Source: Salinimonas chungwhensis DSM 16280
GTDB taxonomy: Bacteria; Pseudomonadota; Gammaproteobacteria; Enterobacterales; Alteromonadaceae
Assembly: GCF_000378185.1 (NCBI RefSeq)
Contig: NZ_KB899380.1
Location: 1-64,000 of the forward strand
Length of the DNA: 64,000 nucleotides
Reading direction: 5' to 3'
Positions 35,144 through 45,192 of the stretch are shown in pieces. The notes below the pieces were generated by a model. That model saw nothing but the letters and a program-made list of their open reading frames with translations. It was not told the DNA's origin and did no database searches. The first letter of the stretch is position 1, and each line of letters begins with the position of its first letter. Both the position numbers and the translations under genes were made by a program.

Positions 35144-37228
35144 CTACAGTAACATTTCCCGCATGTCTTCGAGCACTGTTTTCAAATGCACTGCAAATCG
35201 CGCTGCAACAGCACCATCGATCACCCGATGATCATAGGAGAGCGATAATGGCAACATTAACCGTGGCTCAAACTCGCTACCGTTCCACTTCGGCTTCATT
35301 TCACTTTTAGAAACACCAAGAATAGCCACATCCGGCGCGTTTACAATTGGCGTAAACGCTGTGCCACCAATGCCACCAAGGCTTGAAATGGTAAAGCAGC
35401 TACCTTGCATATCCGCAGATTTCAGCTTGCCGTCTCTGGCTTTGGCACTAAGCTCCAGCAATTCTTTAGACAGTTGGTGAATACCTTTCTGGTCAACATC
35501 GCGTACCACCGGGACAACCAGTCCATTTGGTGTGTCAACGGCGATACCTATATGGTAATACTTTTTCTGAATTAAAGACTCACCGTCAGCAGAAAGTGAC
35601 GTATTAAAAACCGGATAAGCTTTCAACGCGTCGGCCACTGCCTTCATCATGAATACCAGAGGGGTCACTTTAAAGTCATACTTCCGTTTTTCGGCAATTT
35701 TATTTTGCTGCTTACGGAATGCTTCCATTTCTGTGATATCAGCTTCTTCAAACTGCGTCACGTGCGGAATGGTCACCCAATTGCGATGCAAGTTCGGACC
35801 AGAAAGCTTCTGTATTCGTGTGAGTGGCTTTTCTTCCACTTCGCCAAATTTGGAAAAATCAACTTTTGGCGGTGCAATAACCTGAAGTCCGCCTTCACCC
35901 TGCCCGACGGAACCGGCGCTGGCCTTAGGCCGTGACAGTTCGTATTTCACATATGACTGAACATCTTCTTTAAGAATCCGATTTTTTCTGCCTGAGCCGG
36001 AAACCTGCGTCAGATCAACACCGAACTCCCTGGCAAGCCGGCGCACAGAAGGAGAAGCGTGTACTTTACCGCTCTTCTTCTTTTCGCCCGCTGAAGGATG
36101 ATGCGGAACTGGCGGCGCTTTCGGCCGGCCGGAATCGCTGTTATCACTTTTTGCCTTTTCAGGTTGCTTTTGTTCATTCTGCTTTGGCTTGTCATCGGAC
36201 TTAGCCTTGGCTTCTGATGATTTCTTGCTGCCCCCGGCAACTTTCAGCATCAATACTGATGAACCCTGAGAAACCTTATCGCCCTGCTTAACCAACATTT
36301 TTGTCACAGTGCCCGCTTTAGGAGCCGGTACGTCCATGGTGGCTTTATCTGTTTCCAGGGTGATCAGACCATCTTCTGGCTCAATGGTATCGCCTTCTGA
36401 CACCAGGACATCGATAATTTCAACATCTTCAGCATCGCCGATATCCGGCACAGTGACTTCAATCTCTTCCTCACCACCTTCATCAGCATCGTCGCTGGAT
36501 TCATCAGAAGAGGTGGCCTGCTCGCCGCTGCCTGAATCTTGCTGGCCGCTATCGGCAGAGTCGCTCTCCTTGTCGCTGCTTGCGCTGCCCTGCTCATTTC
36601 CTGCCACTTCCAGAATCAGCACCAGCGAACCTTCTGATACCTTATCACCTTCTTTAACTTTCAGTGATTTGACGGTGCCAGCCTGGGGCGACGGCACATC
36701 CATGGTCGCTTTATCAGTTTCCAGTGTAATCAGGCCATCTTCTGCCTCTACTGAATCGCCTTCTGCCACCAACACTTCGATGATATCAACATCTTCAGCA
36801 TCACCAATATCAGGGACAGTAACTTCTATCGTAGAACTACCCGATGAACCAGAATCCGACTGTTTTTTGTCAGCGCTTTGATTGTCCTTTTGCTCAGATG
36901 ACGATTCGTCGGCAGCATCTTGATTGCTGCTTTGTGTATCCTCTTTATCGTCTTCGCTGTCGTCGCTATCATCGGAATCAGTCGATGCGCCGGCCTCTTC
37001 AACTTTCGCCAACAAATCACCCTGCGAGATTTTATCTCCCACACTGACACAAAGCTCTTTTATCTTGCCTGCAAACGGCGCAGGCACGTCCATACTGGCT
37101 TTGTCACTTTCCACAGTAACCAAAGCCCCTTCGGCTTCAACGTCATCACCTTCTGCTACACACAGTTCAATGACTTCAACGTCGTCTTCGCCTAAATCCG
37201 GTACGAGTACGTCTTTTATATCTGCCAT
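35144..37228 (-). CDS. aceF: Pyruvate dehydrogenase E2, dihydrolipoyl acetyltransferase
   Basis: A 694-residue E2 core of the pyruvate dehydrogenase complex. It has three lipoyl domains (about residues 2-78, 135-212 and 255-330) with lipoylated Lys in SDKASMD and, twice, TDKATMD. They are joined by long linkers very rich in Ser, Asp, Glu and Gln. The E3-binding domain is at about 388-430 (HASPSVRRLAREFGVDLTQ). The catalytic acetyltransferase domain ends with the LSYDHRVIDGAVAARF motif (HxxxDG). The acidic Ser/Asp linkers replace the Ala/Pro-rich ones of E. coli AceF. It follows aceE by 19 nt. Confidence 0.97.
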   Translation of the reverse strand: MADIKDVLVPDLGEDDVEVIELCVAEGDDVEAEGALVTVESDKASMDVPAPFAGKIKELCVSVGDKISQGDLLAKVEEAGASTDSDDSDDSEDDKEDTQSSNQDAADESSSEQKDNQSADKKQSDSGSSGSSTIEVTVPDIGDAEDVDIIEVLVAEGDSVEAEDGLITLETDKATMDVPSPQAGTVKSLKVKEGDKVSEGSLVLILEVAGNEQGSASSDKESDSADSGQQDSGSGEQATSSDESSDDADEGGEEEIEVTVPDIGDAEDVEIIDVLVSEGDTIEPEDGLITLETDKATMDVPAPKAGTVTKMLVKQGDKVSQGSSVLMLKVAGGSKKSSEAKAKSDDKPKQNEQKQPEKAKSDNSDSGRPKAPPVPHHPSAGEKKKSGKVHASPSVRRLAREFGVDLTQVSGSGRKNRILKEDVQSYVKYELSRPKASAGSVGQGEGGLQVIAPPKVDFSKFGEVEEKPLTRIQKLSGPNLHRNWVTIPHVTQFEEADITEMEAFRKQQNKIAEKRKYDFKVTPLVFMMKAVADALKAYPVFNTSLSADGESLIQKKYYHIGIAVDTPNGLVVPVVRDVDQKGIHQLSKELLELSAKARDGKLKSADMQGSCFTISSLGGIGGTAFTPIVNAPDVAILGVSKSEMKPKWNGSEFEPRLMLPLSLSYDHRVIDGAVAARFAVHLKTVLEDMREMLL

Positions 37229-37247
37229 GTCGATGTCTCTCCTGTGC

Positions 37248-39914
37248 TTACGCGTGCAGTGGGTTTATTTTTTTCTGGTCGATGGCCAGATCCTTCATCG
37301 CTTTTGACAGCACTTTGCCATCCAGGTCGCCCGCTTTGTAAAGCTCGTACAAGGCAGCATATACAACACTTGCTGCATCAACTTCAAAGTGACGACGCAG
37401 ATTAGCGCGACTGTCAGAGCGACCAAAACCATCTGTCCCAAGCACACGATAGCTACCCGGTACAAAGTTGCGTACCTGGTCTGCATAATTTTTAATGTAA
37501 TCGGTGGCGGCGACAGTAGGACCATCGTTACCCTCGTTCAGCACCTGAGTAATATACGGCGTTTTCGCATCATCTTCCGGATTCAGCATGTTCTGACGAT
37601 CACACTCAATGCCATCACGGGTCAGTTCGTTAAACGATGTAACGCTATAGACTTCTGCTTCAATATCGTAATCTTCCGCTAGTTTAGCTGCGGCTTCTCT
37701 CACCTGCTCTAAGATAGTTCCTGAGCCCAGTAACTTAACCTTCTTCTTGCTCTTACCTACCGTATCCAGCTTGTAAATACCTTTCACAATACCTTCTTCA
37801 ACACCTTTAGGCATTTCAGGCTGCTTGTAGTTTTCATTCATCACCGTCAGGTAGTAGAAGACATCTTCCTGGTCTTCCAACATTCTGCGCAGACCATCCT
37901 GAACAATTACAGCAATTTCGTAGCCGTAAGTCGGGTCATAGCTAACACAGTTAGGAATAAGTGCTGCCTGGGTGTGAGAATGACCATCCTGATGCTGTAA
38001 GCCTTCACCATTGAGGGTTGTTCTACCGGCAGTACCGCCAACCAGGAACCCGCGAGTCCGGGAATCACCGGCAGCCCAGGCAAGGTCGCCCACGCGCTGG
38101 AAACCAAACATCGAATAGTAGATATAGAACGGCACCATTTGCAGGTCGTTCAGGCTGTACGATGTGCCTGCTGCAAGCCACGATGCCATGGCACCCAGCT
38201 CATTGATACCTTCCTGCAGCACCTGCCCTTTCTTATCTTCACGATAATAAGCAACCTGGTCAGAATCCTGTGGTTCGTATTTCTGCCCCTGTGACGAATA
38301 AATCCCCACCTGACGGAATAAACCTTCCATACCAAAAGTACGGGCTTCATCAGGAATAATAGGCACGATGCGCTTGCCGATTTGCTTATCTTTAAGCAAT
38401 GCAGTCAAAACCCGTACAAATGCCATAGTACTGGAGATTTCACGGTCACCAGAGCCTTTTGTTACTGACTCAAAAGCTTTCATTTGCGGTGCAGGTAAAT
38501 CTTCTGATGATTTTTCACGACGTACCGGCATATAGCCATGCAACGCCTCGCGACGCTCGCGAAGATACTTCATCTCTTCACTGTCTTCTTCGAACTTGTA
38601 ATAAGGCAAGTCGGAAAGGCTCTCATCAGAAACCGGAATATTGAACCGATCGCGATAACCTTTGACCGCTTCCATATCCATTTTTTTCACCTGGTGGGCA
38701 ATATTTTTACCTTCACCGGCGGCGCCCATGCCGTAACCTTTTACAGTCTTAGCCAGGATAACCTGAGGACGACCCTTAGTTTTAACTGCGCGATCATAGG
38801 CGGCGTAGACTTTCACAGGATCATGACCACCACGGTTTAAACGCCAGATGTCTTCATCTGACATATTGGAAACCATTTCTTTCAGTTCGGGGTATTTGCC
38901 GAAGAAGTTTTCGCGTGTATATGCACCACCTTTGGCTTTACAGTTCTGATACTCACCATCAATGGTTTCATTCATCAGATCCAGAAGCTTACCAGAGGTA
39001 TCACGGGCCAGTAACGGATCCCAGTAGCGTCCCCAGATAACCTTAATAACTTCCCAGCCTGCGCCGCGGAAATTACCTTCCAGTTCCTGAATAATTTTGC
39101 CGTTACCACGCACCGGTCCGTCCAGGCGCTGCAGGTTACAGTTGATTACAAACGTCAGATTGTCCAGACCTTCGCGTGAGGCCAGACCTATGGCACCTAA
39201 TGATTCCGGCTCGTCACACTCGCCGTCGCCCAGATAGCACCATACCCGCTGCTCAGAGCAATCTTTGATACCACGATCAGTCAGATATTTCAGGAAGCGA
39301 GCCAGATAGATGGCCTGAATAGGCCCTAAACCCATTGATACAGTCGGAAACTGCCAGAAGTCAGGCATCAGCTTAGGATGCGGGTAAGAAGACAGACCCT
39401 TGCCGTCGACTTCCTGACGAAATCCGTCAAGCTGTTCCTCGGTCAGACGCCCTTCAATATAGGCCCGCGAGTAGATACCCGGCGACACGTGGCCCTGATA
39501 GAATACATAATCGCCACCGTCTTTTTCATTCGGTGCACGGTAAAAGTGGTTAAAGCCTACATCATAAAGCATTGCAGATGATGCAAAGCTGGAAATATGC
39601 CCGCCCAGTTCAAGATTTTTCTTAGAAGCGCGCAATACCATCATCAGGGCATTCCAACGCAGCGCGTTGCGAATTTTTCCTTCGATAGTCTGATCACCAG
39701 GCATCGTAGGTTCCTGACCTGGCGGTATCGTGTTGATGTACGCGGTGGTCGCATCATAGGGTAAGTGGGCACCATTTCTGCGTGCTTTCTCAATTAATGA
39801 TTCTAATAAGAAGTGAGCCCTTTCATTACCTTCTTCTTCTAAAACTGACTCTAACGACTCCAGCCATTCTTGTGTTTCTTGGGGATCCACATCTTGGTGC
39901 ATCATTTCAGTCAT
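37248..39914 (-). CDS. aceE: Pyruvate dehydrogenase E1 component
   Basis: A homodimeric, thiamine-diphosphate dependent pyruvate dehydrogenase of 888 residues, close to the 887 of E. coli. The N-terminus (QDVDPQETQEWLESLESVLEEEGNERAHFLLESLIEKAR) and YINTIPPGQEP match AceE. The ThDP motif is GDGECDEPESLGAIGLASREGLDNLTFVINCNLQRLDG near residues 229-267. The ATG at 39914 is favoured by AGGATGG upstream, although Met4 and Met5 are alternatives. It is the first gene after pdhR; a hairpin lies in its leader. Confidence 0.97.
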   Translation of the reverse strand: MTEMMHQDVDPQETQEWLESLESVLEEEGNERAHFLLESLIEKARRNGAHLPYDATTAYINTIPPGQEPTMPGDQTIEGKIRNALRWNALMMVLRASKKNLELGGHISSFASSAMLYDVGFNHFYRAPNEKDGGDYVFYQGHVSPGIYSRAYIEGRLTEEQLDGFRQEVDGKGLSSYPHPKLMPDFWQFPTVSMGLGPIQAIYLARFLKYLTDRGIKDCSEQRVWCYLGDGECDEPESLGAIGLASREGLDNLTFVINCNLQRLDGPVRGNGKIIQELEGNFRGAGWEVIKVIWGRYWDPLLARDTSGKLLDLMNETIDGEYQNCKAKGGAYTRENFFGKYPELKEMVSNMSDEDIWRLNRGGHDPVKVYAAYDRAVKTKGRPQVILAKTVKGYGMGAAGEGKNIAHQVKKMDMEAVKGYRDRFNIPVSDESLSDLPYYKFEEDSEEMKYLRERREALHGYMPVRREKSSEDLPAPQMKAFESVTKGSGDREISSTMAFVRVLTALLKDKQIGKRIVPIIPDEARTFGMEGLFRQVGIYSSQGQKYEPQDSDQVAYYREDKKGQVLQEGINELGAMASWLAAGTSYSLNDLQMVPFYIYYSMFGFQRVGDLAWAAGDSRTRGFLVGGTAGRTTLNGEGLQHQDGHSHTQAALIPNCVSYDPTYGYEIAVIVQDGLRRMLEDQEDVFYYLTVMNENYKQPEMPKGVEEGIVKGIYKLDTVGKSKKKVKLLGSGTILEQVREAAAKLAEDYDIEAEVYSVTSFNELTRDGIECDRQNMLNPEDDAKTPYITQVLNEGNDGPTVAATDYIKNYADQVRNFVPGSYRVLGTDGFGRSDSRANLRRHFEVDAASVVYAALYELYKAGDLDGKVLSKAMKDLAIDQKKINPLHA

Positions 39915-39943
39915 GGTGCCATCCTATTTTCGCTGATATAAAA

Positions 39944-39975
39944 ACCATCCGTTACCGCGATGGATAAAGGATGGT
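39944..39975 (-). promoter_or_regulatory. Hairpin in aceE leader
   Basis: ACCATCC (39944-39950) and GGATGGT (39969-39975) form a 7-bp stem with an 18-nt loop. On the minus strand it is followed by TTTTAT, so it could act as a weak terminator of pdhR or as an aceE leader attenuator. It ends 30 nt before the aceE start. Confidence 0.4.
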
Positions 39976-40057
39976 ATACCTAGATTATGTTGTACTTCCG
40001 GCAGGCCATATCGGCTCAACCGTAGTTGCCTGCCTGAATTCAGACCTGCACGCTCGT

Positions 40058-40073
40058 AAGACCAACCGGTCTT
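40058..40073 (-). terminator. Palindrome overlapping the pdhR stop codon
   Basis: AAGACC-AACC-GGTCTT is a 6-bp perfect stem. It includes GACCAA-like half-sites that recall the PdhR operator, but spacing differs. Hairpin after the gene or degenerate operator are both possible. Confidence 0.35.
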
Positions 40074-40819
40074 TAAATTTCCAGACGTCTCAATGCGCGT
40101 TGCACACGGCTGTCGCGCTGATTAATTGTCAGGAGGGTTTTTTCGATAAATGCCAGATGTGCGTTACAGGCATGTCTGGCGGTTTCCGGATCACGCTTGG
40201 CAATTGCATCAACAATATCCGCCCGCTGGCGTGATAAATCGTCGCTGACATCCACATGCTGCGCGAGCATTTCCAGATTTCGTTCTATATTTTCAGTAAG
40301 CATACTTTGCATGGTGCTCATAACATGTAACAACACCATGTTATGGGATGCCCGCGCCATGATGATATAAAACTGGCCCAGTGCTTCTGCCAGGGTCCGC
40401 TGACTATCAGCTTTGGCCGGTGTCGGTAACGCTTCAAGGGCTTCGCGCAGTGCCTGATAGTCCTCTGGCTGACCACGTAATGCTGCGTAATAAGCCGCCA
40501 TACCTTCAAGCGCATGACGAAACTCCAGTAAATCAAACTGGGTTTCGGGGCGACGACTAATCAGCGCCATTAATGGGTCGCGCATTGCCGCGTTTAAATT
40601 TCTGCTTACAAACGTCCCGCCGCCCTGCTTGCGTTCAACAAGCCCACGGGCCTGCAAATTACCGATTGCTTCGCGTAGCGACGGACGCGATACATCAAAG
40701 CGCCCCGCCAGTTCACGTTCAGGGGGTAGCTTTTCGCCTGCCAATAGCGAGCCATCCAGAATCATGGATTCCAGTTGCTCGGTGATGACATCAGAGAGCT
40801 TCTTGCGCCCCGCCTGCAT
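40073..40819 (-). CDS. pdhR: Pyruvate-responsive GntR regulator PdhR
   Basis: A 248-residue GntR/FadR-type repressor of the pdh operon that is released by pyruvate in E. coli. The winged-helix domain covers residues 1-75 (LAGEKLPPERELAGRFDVSRPSLREAIGNLQARGLVERKQGGGTFV). The all-helical FCD effector domain follows, with LEFRHALEGMAAYYAALRG and HNMVLLHVMSTMQ. It is transcribed ahead of aceE-aceF-lpd and has a perfect PdhR-type operator in its promoter region, so autoregulation is expected. AGGAA lies upstream of the ATG. Confidence 0.95.
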   Translation of the reverse strand: MQAGRKKLSDVITEQLESMILDGSLLAGEKLPPERELAGRFDVSRPSLREAIGNLQARGLVERKQGGGTFVSRNLNAAMRDPLMALISRRPETQFDLLEFRHALEGMAAYYAALRGQPEDYQALREALEALPTPAKADSQRTLAEALGQFYIIMARASHNMVLLHVMSTMQSMLTENIERNLEMLAQHVDVSDDLSRQRADIVDAIAKRDPETARHACNAHLAFIEKTLLTINQRDSRVQRALRRLEI

Positions 40820-40874
40820 AACATTCCTTTCTTTTTAAGTACGGTGATTGTAAAAATTTTGAGCAAACACCATC

Positions 40875-40891
40875 AATTGGTAAGACCAATT
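40875..40891. promoter_or_regulatory. PdhR operator
   Basis: AATTGGTAAGACCAATT is a 17-bp site with an exact match to the E. coli PdhR consensus ATTGGT-N3-ACCAAT. It lies 56 bp upstream of the pdhR start. A TATATA element on the minus strand (near 40896-40901) lies just upstream of it, so the bound repressor would cover the transcription start. Confidence 0.9.
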
Positions 40892-41113
40892 TACCTATAT
40901 AGCTTTTTGCAGTTTAAATGGAAGGTCTGTAAGAATGCAAATACTCCTCGAATTAATTTCCCGCAAGAAAGATTCAAGATCATGATTAAAAAGAGATTAA
41001 TTGCTTTTTAATACTGGTCTGACATGCTGATTATAGTGATATATGTGTGCTTTTTATCGACTAAACATGGTTTACCAGCTTATTTTTATTCTGTTAAAGC
41101 GCGCACTTTTCAC

Positions 41114-41683
41114 TTATATCGTGGAAAACTTTTTACCGGACAAGAAAAGCTGACGGCGGTATCTGCCCCAATCGAATGCCGGGCCTGGGTCTGTTTTGCG
41201 GCCAGGCGCGATATCATTATGGCCAACGACTCGCCCGACCGTGATGGCCGGATAAGCATCTAAAATGGCGGCAGAGAGGGTCTGCAGCGAAGAATATTGC
41301 GCATCTGTGTAGGGCAAAGAGTCGGTCCCTTCCATTTCAATACCAATAGCAAAATCATTGCACCGCGAGTGCCCCTGAAATACCGACAGCCCGGCGTGCC
41401 AGGCTCTGGCAGTAAACGGTACATACTGCTCAATCTCTCCATTACGGTAAATCACGCAGTGGGCCGAGACTTTCAGCCCGGCAATCTCACGGTAAAACGG
41501 ATGTTCATCAGGGTCGAGGGTACCGGTAAACAGCTGCGCAATACCGGATGTGTTAAACTCTCCCGGCGGCAGTGAAATGTTATGAATGACGAGTAGCGAA
41601 ATCTGGCTGTCTGCGGGTCGCGCATCATAAAATGGCGAATGTTTTTGCGTTGCCCCGGAAAAAAACTTCACAGAAAGACCCAT
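41114..41683 (-). CDS. ampD: 1,6-anhydro-N-acetylmuramyl-L-alanine amidase AmpD
   Basis: A 189-residue cytoplasmic zinc amidase that recycles cell-wall muropeptides by removing the peptide from anhydroMurNAc. The Zn ligands are His34 (SLLVIHNISLPPGEF) and a later His and Asp (VVGHNDIAPGRKTDPGPAFDW). SAHCVIYRNGEIEQYVPFTARAWHAG is also conserved. The frame is open to 41869, but the ATG at 41683 gives the usual length and avoids overlap with the divergent protease gene. The usual partner ampE is not seen. Confidence 0.94.
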   Translation of the reverse strand: MGLSVKFFSGATQKHSPFYDARPADSQISLLVIHNISLPPGEFNTSGIAQLFTGTLDPDEHPFYREIAGLKVSAHCVIYRNGEIEQYVPFTARAWHAGLSVFQGHSRCNDFAIGIEMEGTDSLPYTDAQYSSLQTLSAAILDAYPAITVGRVVGHNDIAPGRKTDPGPAFDWGRYRRQLFLSGKKFSTI

Positions 41684-41762
41684 ATGTTGATAATCAAACC
41701 TGGTGACTACATTACCTGTCACCGGCGACAAGTCAACGCAGGCAAACATAACAGGCAGTATT

Positions 41763-43152
<1,390 letters not shown>

Positions 43153-43178
43153 GCAACTGTAATAGAATAAGTTTTAAT

Positions 43179-43203
43179 GCCTGTCACAGCCTTGTGTACA
43201 GGC
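43179..43203 (+). terminator. Hairpin between nadC and pilA
   Basis: GCCTGTCACA and TGTG-T-ACAGGC pair (stem with a one-base bulge) around a GCCT loop. No U-tract follows, so termination is uncertain. Confidence 0.5.
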
Positions 43204-43395
43204 TCTCCCCCACCGCAGCCAATCGGCTAAATGCTACACATATGTATAGTTTCCAATACTTGTCACAAGGGTCTTCCTCCCTATACTGAGCATCAAGTAC
43301 CGGGGGCGTTGATTCAAAACAAACCAGGTATAAAACGTAAACTTTGAATGAACTAATTTAGATTAACGCATTATACGCGAACCCGGAGAACTATC

Positions 43396-43833
43396 ATGAA
43401 ACAATTCAAACCTTCAAACCAAAAAGGTTTCACTCTTATCGAACTGATGATCGTTGTGGCTATCATCGGTATTCTGGCCGCCGTAGCATTGCCTGCTTAT
43501 CAGGGCTACACAGAAAAAGCACGTTTTACAGAGGTTGTAAATGCGACCGCCGCTGCAAAATCAGCGGTTGAAGTATGCGCACAAACACAGCCAGGCGCTG
43601 ATGCCGCAGCTGTACTTGGAGCATGTGATGAAAACAGCAACGGTATTCCAGCTAATGTAACTGCTGCAGATGATGTCGTTGGCTTAAGTACTGATAACGG
43701 CGTAATCGTCGCTACTAAAGCTACAAATTCTTCAATTACAGGTGCCGGTACCTACACACTAACCCCAACCCTCGACTTCACTACTCGCAAAGTTACTTGG
43801 GTGCCGGTTTGTGATCCAGCTACACTTTGCTAA
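43396..43833 (+). CDS. pilA: Type IV major pilin
   Basis: A 145-residue type IVa pilin. The 11-residue basic leader ends in Gly before [27 protein letters not shown], the class III signal with Glu5 of the mature protein. Cleavage and N-methylation would be done by PilD, encoded 1.4 kb downstream. Two Cys near the C-terminus (VCDPATLC) probably form the D-region disulfide, with two more Cys in the middle. A clear GGAG ribosome-binding site lies before the ATG. The gene is followed by its own terminator, allowing much higher expression than pilC/pilD. Confidence 0.95.
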   Translation: MKQFKPSNQKGFTLIELMIVVAIIGILAAVALPAYQGYTEKARFTEVVNATAAAKSAVEVCAQTQPGADAAAVLGACDENSNGIPANVTAADDVVGLSTDNGVIVATKATNSSITGAGTYTLTPTLDFTTRKVTWVPVCDPATLC

Positions 43834-43861
43834 CCTAGCCTCTGCCACGAAATTCTTGAAA

Positions 43862-43887
43862 GCCCAGCAAAGCTAGCTGGGTTTTTT
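43862..43887 (+). terminator. Terminator after pilA
   Basis: CCCAGC (43863-43868) pairs with GCTGGG (43876-43881) and is followed by six T. It lies 30 nt after the pilA stop and just before pilC. Confidence 0.85.
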
Positions 43888-43906
43888 ATCTGACTGAGAC
43901 AGAAAT

Positions 43907-45118
43907 ATGGCCAAAGCAGCAGTTGTTTTTGATTATCAGGGTAAAGACCGTCAGGGAGCCAATCGTAAAGGTGAAATATCTGCTGTCACCATAGTTGAAG
44001 CAAAAAACCTACTCCGCCGACAGGGCATCTCTGCCCAGAAAGTGAAAAAACAGCAAAAATCACTATTCGGTGGCAATGGCAAAAAAATCAATGCGGCCGA
44101 TATCTCGGTGGTGTCCCGGCAACTCTCTACCATGCTGGGCGCCGGTGTTACCTTATTGCAATCGATTGAGATGATTGCCCAGGGGCACAGCAAACCGGCC
44201 ATGCGAAAGCTGCTTTCCAGTATTGCTGATGATGTCAGCGCCGGTACGCCGCTTTCCACCTCGTTACGAAAACACCCGCTGCAATTTGATGACCTATACT
44301 GCGATTTGGTTGAAACCGGTGAACAGTCCGGCTCTCTTGAAACCATTTACGATCGTATTGCAACCTACAAAGAAAAAGCCGAAGCCCTTAAGTCCAAAGT
44401 CAAAAAGGCCATGTTCTACCCCATTGCGGTATTAGTGGTCGCCTTTATTGTTACCACCATTCTGCTTATATTTGTGGTGCCACAATTTGAAGAGATCTTC
44501 AGCAGCTTTGGGGCAGAACTACCGGCCTTTACCCAGTTTGTGTTGGGCATTTCCCGCTTTATGCAGGATTACGGCCTGTTTTTTGTCATCGGCGCAGCAG
44601 CCGGTGTGTTTTTGTTTGTCCGTGCCCACCGCAAGTCAAAGACATTGCGGGATAAAGTGGATAAGGTAGTCTTAAAAATTCCGGTCGTCGGCGAGATTTT
44701 ACAAAAAGCCAGTGTGGCGCGGTTTACCCGCACCCTTTCCACTACCTTTGCTGCCGGCGTTCCGCTGATTGGCGCGCTGGATTCTGCCGCCGGTGCCTCG
44801 GGCAATGCGGTGTATCGGGATGCCATCTTATTTATGAAAAAAGAAGTGGCCGGCGGGCAGCAAATGAATACCGCCATGCGTGCTACCAATGTCTTTCCGG
44901 ATATGGTGACGCAAATGGTGGCTATTGGTGAAGAATCCGGTGCTGTTGACGATATGCTCAGCAAAGTCGCCAGCATTTATGAAGCCGAGGTGGATGATAT
45001 GGTAGACGGCCTGACCAGCCTTATCGAGCCAATGATTATGGCGGTGCTGGGCGTGGTGATAGGTGGCCTGATTGTGGCCATGTATCTGCCAATCTTCCAG
45101 ATGGGTAATGTTGTTTAA
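43907..45118 (+). CDS. pilC: Type IV pilus inner-membrane platform protein PilC
   Basis: A 403-residue inner-membrane protein of the GspF/PilC family with two repeated cytoplasmic helical domains, each followed by membrane segments. Conserved segments include FSRQLSTMLGAGVTLLQSIEMIAQG-like VVSRQLSTMLGAGVTLLQSIEM (near residue 72), LVETGEQSGSLETIYDRIA, ARFTRTLSTTFAAGVPLIGALDSA and MVAIGEESGAVDDMLSKVA. It anchors the assembly motor. It directly follows pilA; no pilB ATPase gene lies between them, unlike the usual pilABCD order. Confidence 0.95.
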   Translation: MAKAAVVFDYQGKDRQGANRKGEISAVTIVEAKNLLRRQGISAQKVKKQQKSLFGGNGKKINAADISVVSRQLSTMLGAGVTLLQSIEMIAQGHSKPAMRKLLSSIADDVSAGTPLSTSLRKHPLQFDDLYCDLVETGEQSGSLETIYDRIATYKEKAEALKSKVKKAMFYPIAVLVVAFIVTTILLIFVVPQFEEIFSSFGAELPAFTQFVLGISRFMQDYGLFFVIGAAAGVFLFVRAHRKSKTLRDKVDKVVLKIPVVGEILQKASVARFTRTLSTTFAAGVPLIGALDSAAGASGNAVYRDAILFMKKEVAGGQQMNTAMRATNVFPDMVTQMVAIGEESGAVDDMLSKVASIYEAEVDDMVDGLTSLIEPMIMAVLGVVIGGLIVAMYLPIFQMGNVV

Positions 45119-45192
45119 CCTGCCCTTTTCTTATTCCCGGTTGCCCTGTTTGGGCAACGCTGGCAAACTTTAACCTTTTTGACATCCCACTT

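Noticed and set aside
36309..36881. 190-codon Ser-rich frame opposite aceF
   Set aside because: It is the complement of the repetitive lipoyl and linker coding sequence; composition explains it.
43153..43395. Sigma-54 promoter for pilA
   Set aside because: TGTCACAAGGGTCTT was considered, but it lacks the GG and GC pair of the sigma-54 consensus.
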